Assembly: GCA_019009955.1 (NCBI GenBank) | Contig: CM032231.1 | Location: 87,017,501-87,081,500, forward strand | Direction of reading: 5' to 3' | DNA: 64,000 nucleotides | Origin: Riptortus pedestris | Taxonomy: Eukaryota > Arthropoda > Insecta > Hemiptera > Alydidae | Shown: in pieces, positions 61,801 through 64,000 of the stretch | Numbering within the stretch: the first letter of the stretch is position 1 | Layout: every line of letters starts with the position of its first letter | Made by a program: the position numbers and the translations under genes | The notes under the pieces: model-generated | Database searches by the model: none | Seen by the model: only the letters and a program-made list of their open reading frames with translations | Told to the model about the DNA's origin: nothing

Positions 61801-63522
61801 AGCCATGTGAGTTAAAACCATGGTAAACCTAGAGTACCTAATTAAATTCTCGCCTGGGCAATAGGAATTTATTTTATGATCTTATTAAATAAAATCCTTA
61901 GTCCCGTTCTCATTAATCAAGATTGAAAAAGATAAAATAAGTAATCCCTTACAGTTTTTGTTCTATACAAGTTTCTTTAACTCTAATAATAATAATTATT
62001 TGTAATTCTTCTTTTAAAATAAAAAGCCCGCTCCTCCTCATGCGATTTTTACTTTAATATTTTATTTATGTCTTTTCTTTTTTTTTACTTTTTACAACTA
62101 CGGACAATCGGGATGGCTTATTTACAGGGTTCCACTGTTTTCTGTCTAGAGTTAGACTAAGGATTCTATTTAATGATTTTACTTTATATTATAAAATCTT
62201 ATTATTATTATTTATTTACATCCACTTCTTGCTACTATGGCTAATTGGGACGGGTTATCTACAGGTTACCATCCTTTTCTAGCCAGGGTGGGACTAAGTA
62301 TTTTATTTAACACGTTGACGGCTAAGCAGTATGAGGTAAGATCATTCCCCATGGCTGAAAATTTTTTTTGTTTAAATTTAACCCTAATGCAATGCTTAAA
62401 ATGTATCATAACAAATTTCTTCGATTTTTAAATTTTTTACTCCGAAATAATGCCTGTCGTAAGGTTTTCGATGGCCGCCAATAGGAAGGGACATCCATTC
62501 ATGTACTGGAAACGAAACTCGGATAATATTTAAAATATCAATTAATATTATTTTTACTTACCTTTATTATGATTATGATACCTTTAATAAAATATATGTT
62601 AAATAATTAAATTGCAAAAGTATTTTTTATATTTCCAAAATCAACGGAAAAATGTAGGATTCTAAAAAAAAGAAGTCGATTTCTCGAAAAAAGTCGGTTG
62701 TGGGTCGGAACCTTTTTGCATAACTAATTTCATATAATCTATTTATAATATGATTATTTAATTTGGTTTATTTAAAGCCATATAAATAGGCAGAAAAATA
62801 AAGATTGTGAAACTTACTTTTAGAGATGAATCTCAAGAGAAAAATAGAAAAAAACCGGTGACGGATGGCACAGGTATAAAGAAGGACTGTTTGAAATGGC
62901 GAGGAGAAAGTTTCGGGTAGTTTCCAGTTGGCTAGACCGAGACAGAATGAATTGAAATAGAACTAACAGGTGTCGTAGGATCGTCGACGGCCGCCATTTG
63001 GGAAGGGTTGCCACTGACGATCACCCATCGACAGCCGCCATCAATGTGTTAATGAGTCTGTCACTAAAAAAAATCCTATTGCCCACTCTAGGTTTTCCAT
63101 GTAAGATTAAGGCTAACGCTTTAGCTCACATAGCTAACCTGAGGTCCTATAAAACCTTAATGTCTTAGAATTTTTCCAAAATATTCTGTTACTAAACACG
63201 CTTCCTGTTCCATTCTCAAATTGTATAACCTCAGTGCTTTATGTATGTTACGATCATGAAAACTCTCTTGCCTCAGGCAGGATTTTTATTTCCTTCATAT
63301 TATGATTAGGTGCTGTCAGCGTGCAAAAGTAGTGAACTGAGAGGCCTAAACCTTACAGGAGAACCAAGAAGCTACCTCTACACCAGCCAAGGGTCAACAG
63401 AAGGACCCAGTGATAGTGATAGGCAAGGCTATAGAGCAACTGTTGGTGCTTGTAAAACCCTTGGTTTTACTCCTGATGAAATTTCTACTCTATGGAAAAT
63501 TCTTGCTGCTGTTCTCCATTTA
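46409..63522 (+). CDS. Myo1D: Class I myosin heavy chain, Myo1D (Myo31DF) type, N-terminal motor part
   Basis: Five exons, partial at the right edge: 46409-46497, 49090-49196, 58340-58535, 60891-61110, 63310-63522; phases 2, 1, 2, 0 agree, and a GT donor after 63522 shows it continues. About 271 residues are present. The start [19 protein letters not shown] matches the short N-terminus of Myo1D. Motor signatures: [14 protein letters not shown]-loop [12 protein letters not shown] (exon 3), switch I region [16 protein letters not shown] (exon 4), YLLEKSR and [10 protein letters not shown], then [24 protein letters not shown] (exon 5). Myo1D is a single-headed, membrane-linked actin motor; its fly orthologue sets left-right asymmetry (established for Drosophila). 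Switch II, lever arm and TH1 tail lie outside. The stretch [19 protein letters not shown] is looser than in flies but in frame. Intron 2 is 9.1 kb and holds a solo LTR and repeats. Confidence 0.95.
46500..49088. other. Myo1D intron 1
   Basis: AT-rich. Two less AT-rich blocks (48040-48310 and 48790-48920) contain aggttcaaagttgaaatccc, a B-box-like sequence, and may be another SINE family; not confirmed. Confidence 0.35.
49200..55570. other. Myo1D intron 2, left part
   Basis: Plain AT-rich DNA with short repeats: a less AT-rich block at 51290-51540, a TTTTA run at 52950-52976, and family-X end pieces at 52930-53060 and 54820-54910. No coding signal. Confidence 0.35.
50752..50790. repeat. (AT)n microsatellite
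   Basis: About 19 AT units in Myo1D intron 2, flanked by plain AT-rich DNA. Confidence 0.9.
55575..56053 (+). mobile_element. Probable solo LTR
   Basis: 479 bp starting TGTGCCGCC and ending ATCCA, with AAAGG before and AAAGA after (4 of 5 bases equal). It contains a promoter-like tctataaatagc (TATA at 55653-55660) and AATAAA at 55994-55999, and its GC level and CAGTG-rich composition differ from the flanks. TATA then poly(A) signal within TG...CA fits an LTR left by recombination. No internal region was found nearby. Confidence 0.5.
56560..56830 (+). pseudogene. Retroelement C-terminal fragment, Penelope-like
   Basis: Broken frames read [11 protein letters not shown], then after a frameshift [16 protein letters not shown], a stop and YHQSRNLV. 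The I-x-K-x-x-x-N-F-N-x-x-D-G motif followed by a W/LV stretch is common at the end of Penelope-like and some related retroelements. Decayed, in Myo1D intron 2. Confidence 0.4.
57380..57970 (+). repeat. Family X repeat with CA/TA microsatellite
   Basis: ttcccttaagggacgaaatc, a (CA)n(TA)n tract at 57468-57545, accaaactctatatttaatc, cgtcggaccgaaaaattgta and gccctcagcaaactctcac; a further piece lies at 58110-58260. Myo1D intron 2. Confidence 0.65.
58850..59340 (+). repeat. Family X repeat after an AT microsatellite, diverged
   Basis: Follows the TA run at 58775-58827. Contains aaccgttttatac, ctgtcggatcaaaaagtatt, agtaaaccccctcttctcta and gagaaatctgcttagttta. Confidence 0.5.
59350..60885. other. 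Myo1D intron 3, right part
   Basis: AT-rich, no recognised element or frame. Confidence 0.35.
61789..61920 (+). mobile_element. tRNA-derived SINE copy 8, 5' part
   Basis: ggggctcaggttagccatgt start, ttaaattctcgcctgggca B box, end in aaatccttagtcccg. Myo1D intron 4. Confidence 0.6.
62076..62200 (-). mobile_element. tRNA-derived SINE copy 9, 3' part
   Basis: Plus strand reads caatcgggatggcttattta and gagttagactaaggattcta, the inverse of the SINE tail. It is close to copy 10 in the same orientation. Confidence 0.5.
62217..63150 (-). mobile_element. tRNA-derived SINE copy 10, split by a MITE
   Basis: The tail half (62217-62306: ggctaattgggacgggttat) and the head half (63053-63150: ttgcccactctaggttt, gctcacatagctaacctgag) are separated by the 738-bp TTAA element at 62311-63048. 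The break falls in the SINE's attcattaaata segment, which holds a natural TTAA. Confidence 0.75.
62311..63048. mobile_element. TTAA-flanked MITE, piggyBac-like, inside a SINE
   Basis: TTAA occurs at 62307-62310 and 63049-63052. Just inside, the ends are inverted and imperfect: CACGTTGACGGC on the left, CACATTGATGGC on the right read inward. The 738-bp body has no coding frame that I recognise. The two flanks (62217-62306 and 63053-63150) join into one antisense SINE, which proves the insertion and shows a clean TTAA target. Confidence 0.8.
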
Positions 63523-64000
63523 GTGAGTTCATAAATATTTTCAATCATCTATATAAATAATACTCCAAGGTTTGTCTGAGTTTCAACTTAAATTCGACAG
63601 GGATATATTTTTTTTACATTTCAGACCACTTTAAGAGCATGGCATCAAAATTGAATATCTTGTCTGTCTGTCTGCCTTTTTGTTACCAATCACTCAAAAA
63701 CGACTAAAATTTTATATTTGTGAGTCAATTATCCCAAGGTACAACATGGGCAGTATTAGTATCTGAATTTTCAGCTAGGATTGGGGATTTGCTTTGAGAT
63801 GAAAATATATATTCATCAATATCTCCTAGCATTGGTTTTATAATAAAGAATGTAAACAAATTATGTGTAGAATAACATTTTTTTTTTAAATCAGGAAATT
63901 TTGACTTTCATTTTCTGGGCACCCAAGATTTTACTCGTGTTTCATGAAAGTGTCTGAATAGAATTGGGAAATTGTTTGTGTATGTATTAAGGGAATGAGT

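Noticed and set aside
1..64000. CRISPR-like array, operon or prokaryotic defence system
   Set aside because: The regular repeats are microsatellites or ~298-bp Helitron units; genes are split by spliceosomal introns. Nothing prokaryotic is present.

Overview
This window is a stretch of arthropod nuclear DNA, most likely from an insect. It is AT-rich, its genes are split by GT-AG introns of up to 9 kb, and introns and intergenic DNA are packed with old mobile elements. The order was not determined. There is no bacterial-style gene organisation, CRISPR array, rRNA gene or convincing free tRNA gene.

Four host genes were rebuilt exon by exon from splice sites and reading phase. (1) A CCDC181-like coiled-coil gene (+), at least five exons from 2462 to 16186, whose 5' end was not found. 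(2) CHORDC1/morgana (+), seven exons, 21930-32217, complete, encoding two CHORD zinc domains and a CS domain. (3) NHP2 (-), three exons, 40255-36092, complete; it is the L7Ae-family core protein of H/ACA ribonucleoproteins. (4) A class I myosin closest to Myo1D (Myo31DF in Drosophila) (+), five exons from 46409 to 63522, carrying the first part of the motor and running off the right edge. CHORDC1 and NHP2 converge; NHP2 and the myosin gene diverge. The four products (a probable cilium or flagellum protein, an HSP90 co-chaperone, an RNP subunit and a motor) have no evident joint pathway.

Mobile elements fill most of the rest. A Ty1/copia element (7100-10441) has 185-bp LTRs, a CTAAT target duplication and a primer site matching the initiator-tRNA anticodon arm; most of its reverse transcriptase region is replaced by a lysine-coding repeat. 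A second, decayed copia copy lies at 20235-21110. A piggyBac relic with TTAA ends keeps only the transposase C-terminal cysteine-rich tail (4952-5858). Helitrons with A|TC...CTAG|T ends occur at 14456-15948 and 17943-19046, with related copies near 23.6 and 30.4 kb; they carry ~298-bp internal tandem units. About ten copies of a tRNA-derived SINE are present, one split by a TTAA element. LINE remnants lie at 44457-45881 and 38.6-38.8 kb, a probable solo LTR at 55575-56053, and several inverted-repeat elements elsewhere, including two side by side at 40838-42872. A recurrent family here called 'X' is tied to AT microsatellites.

I found no clear new biological system. The most informative items are nested insertions whose order can be read directly, the copia element with its RT exchanged for a Lys-rich array, the tandem-unit Helitrons, and an unexplained 137-codon open frame just downstream of the CCDC181-like stop codon.
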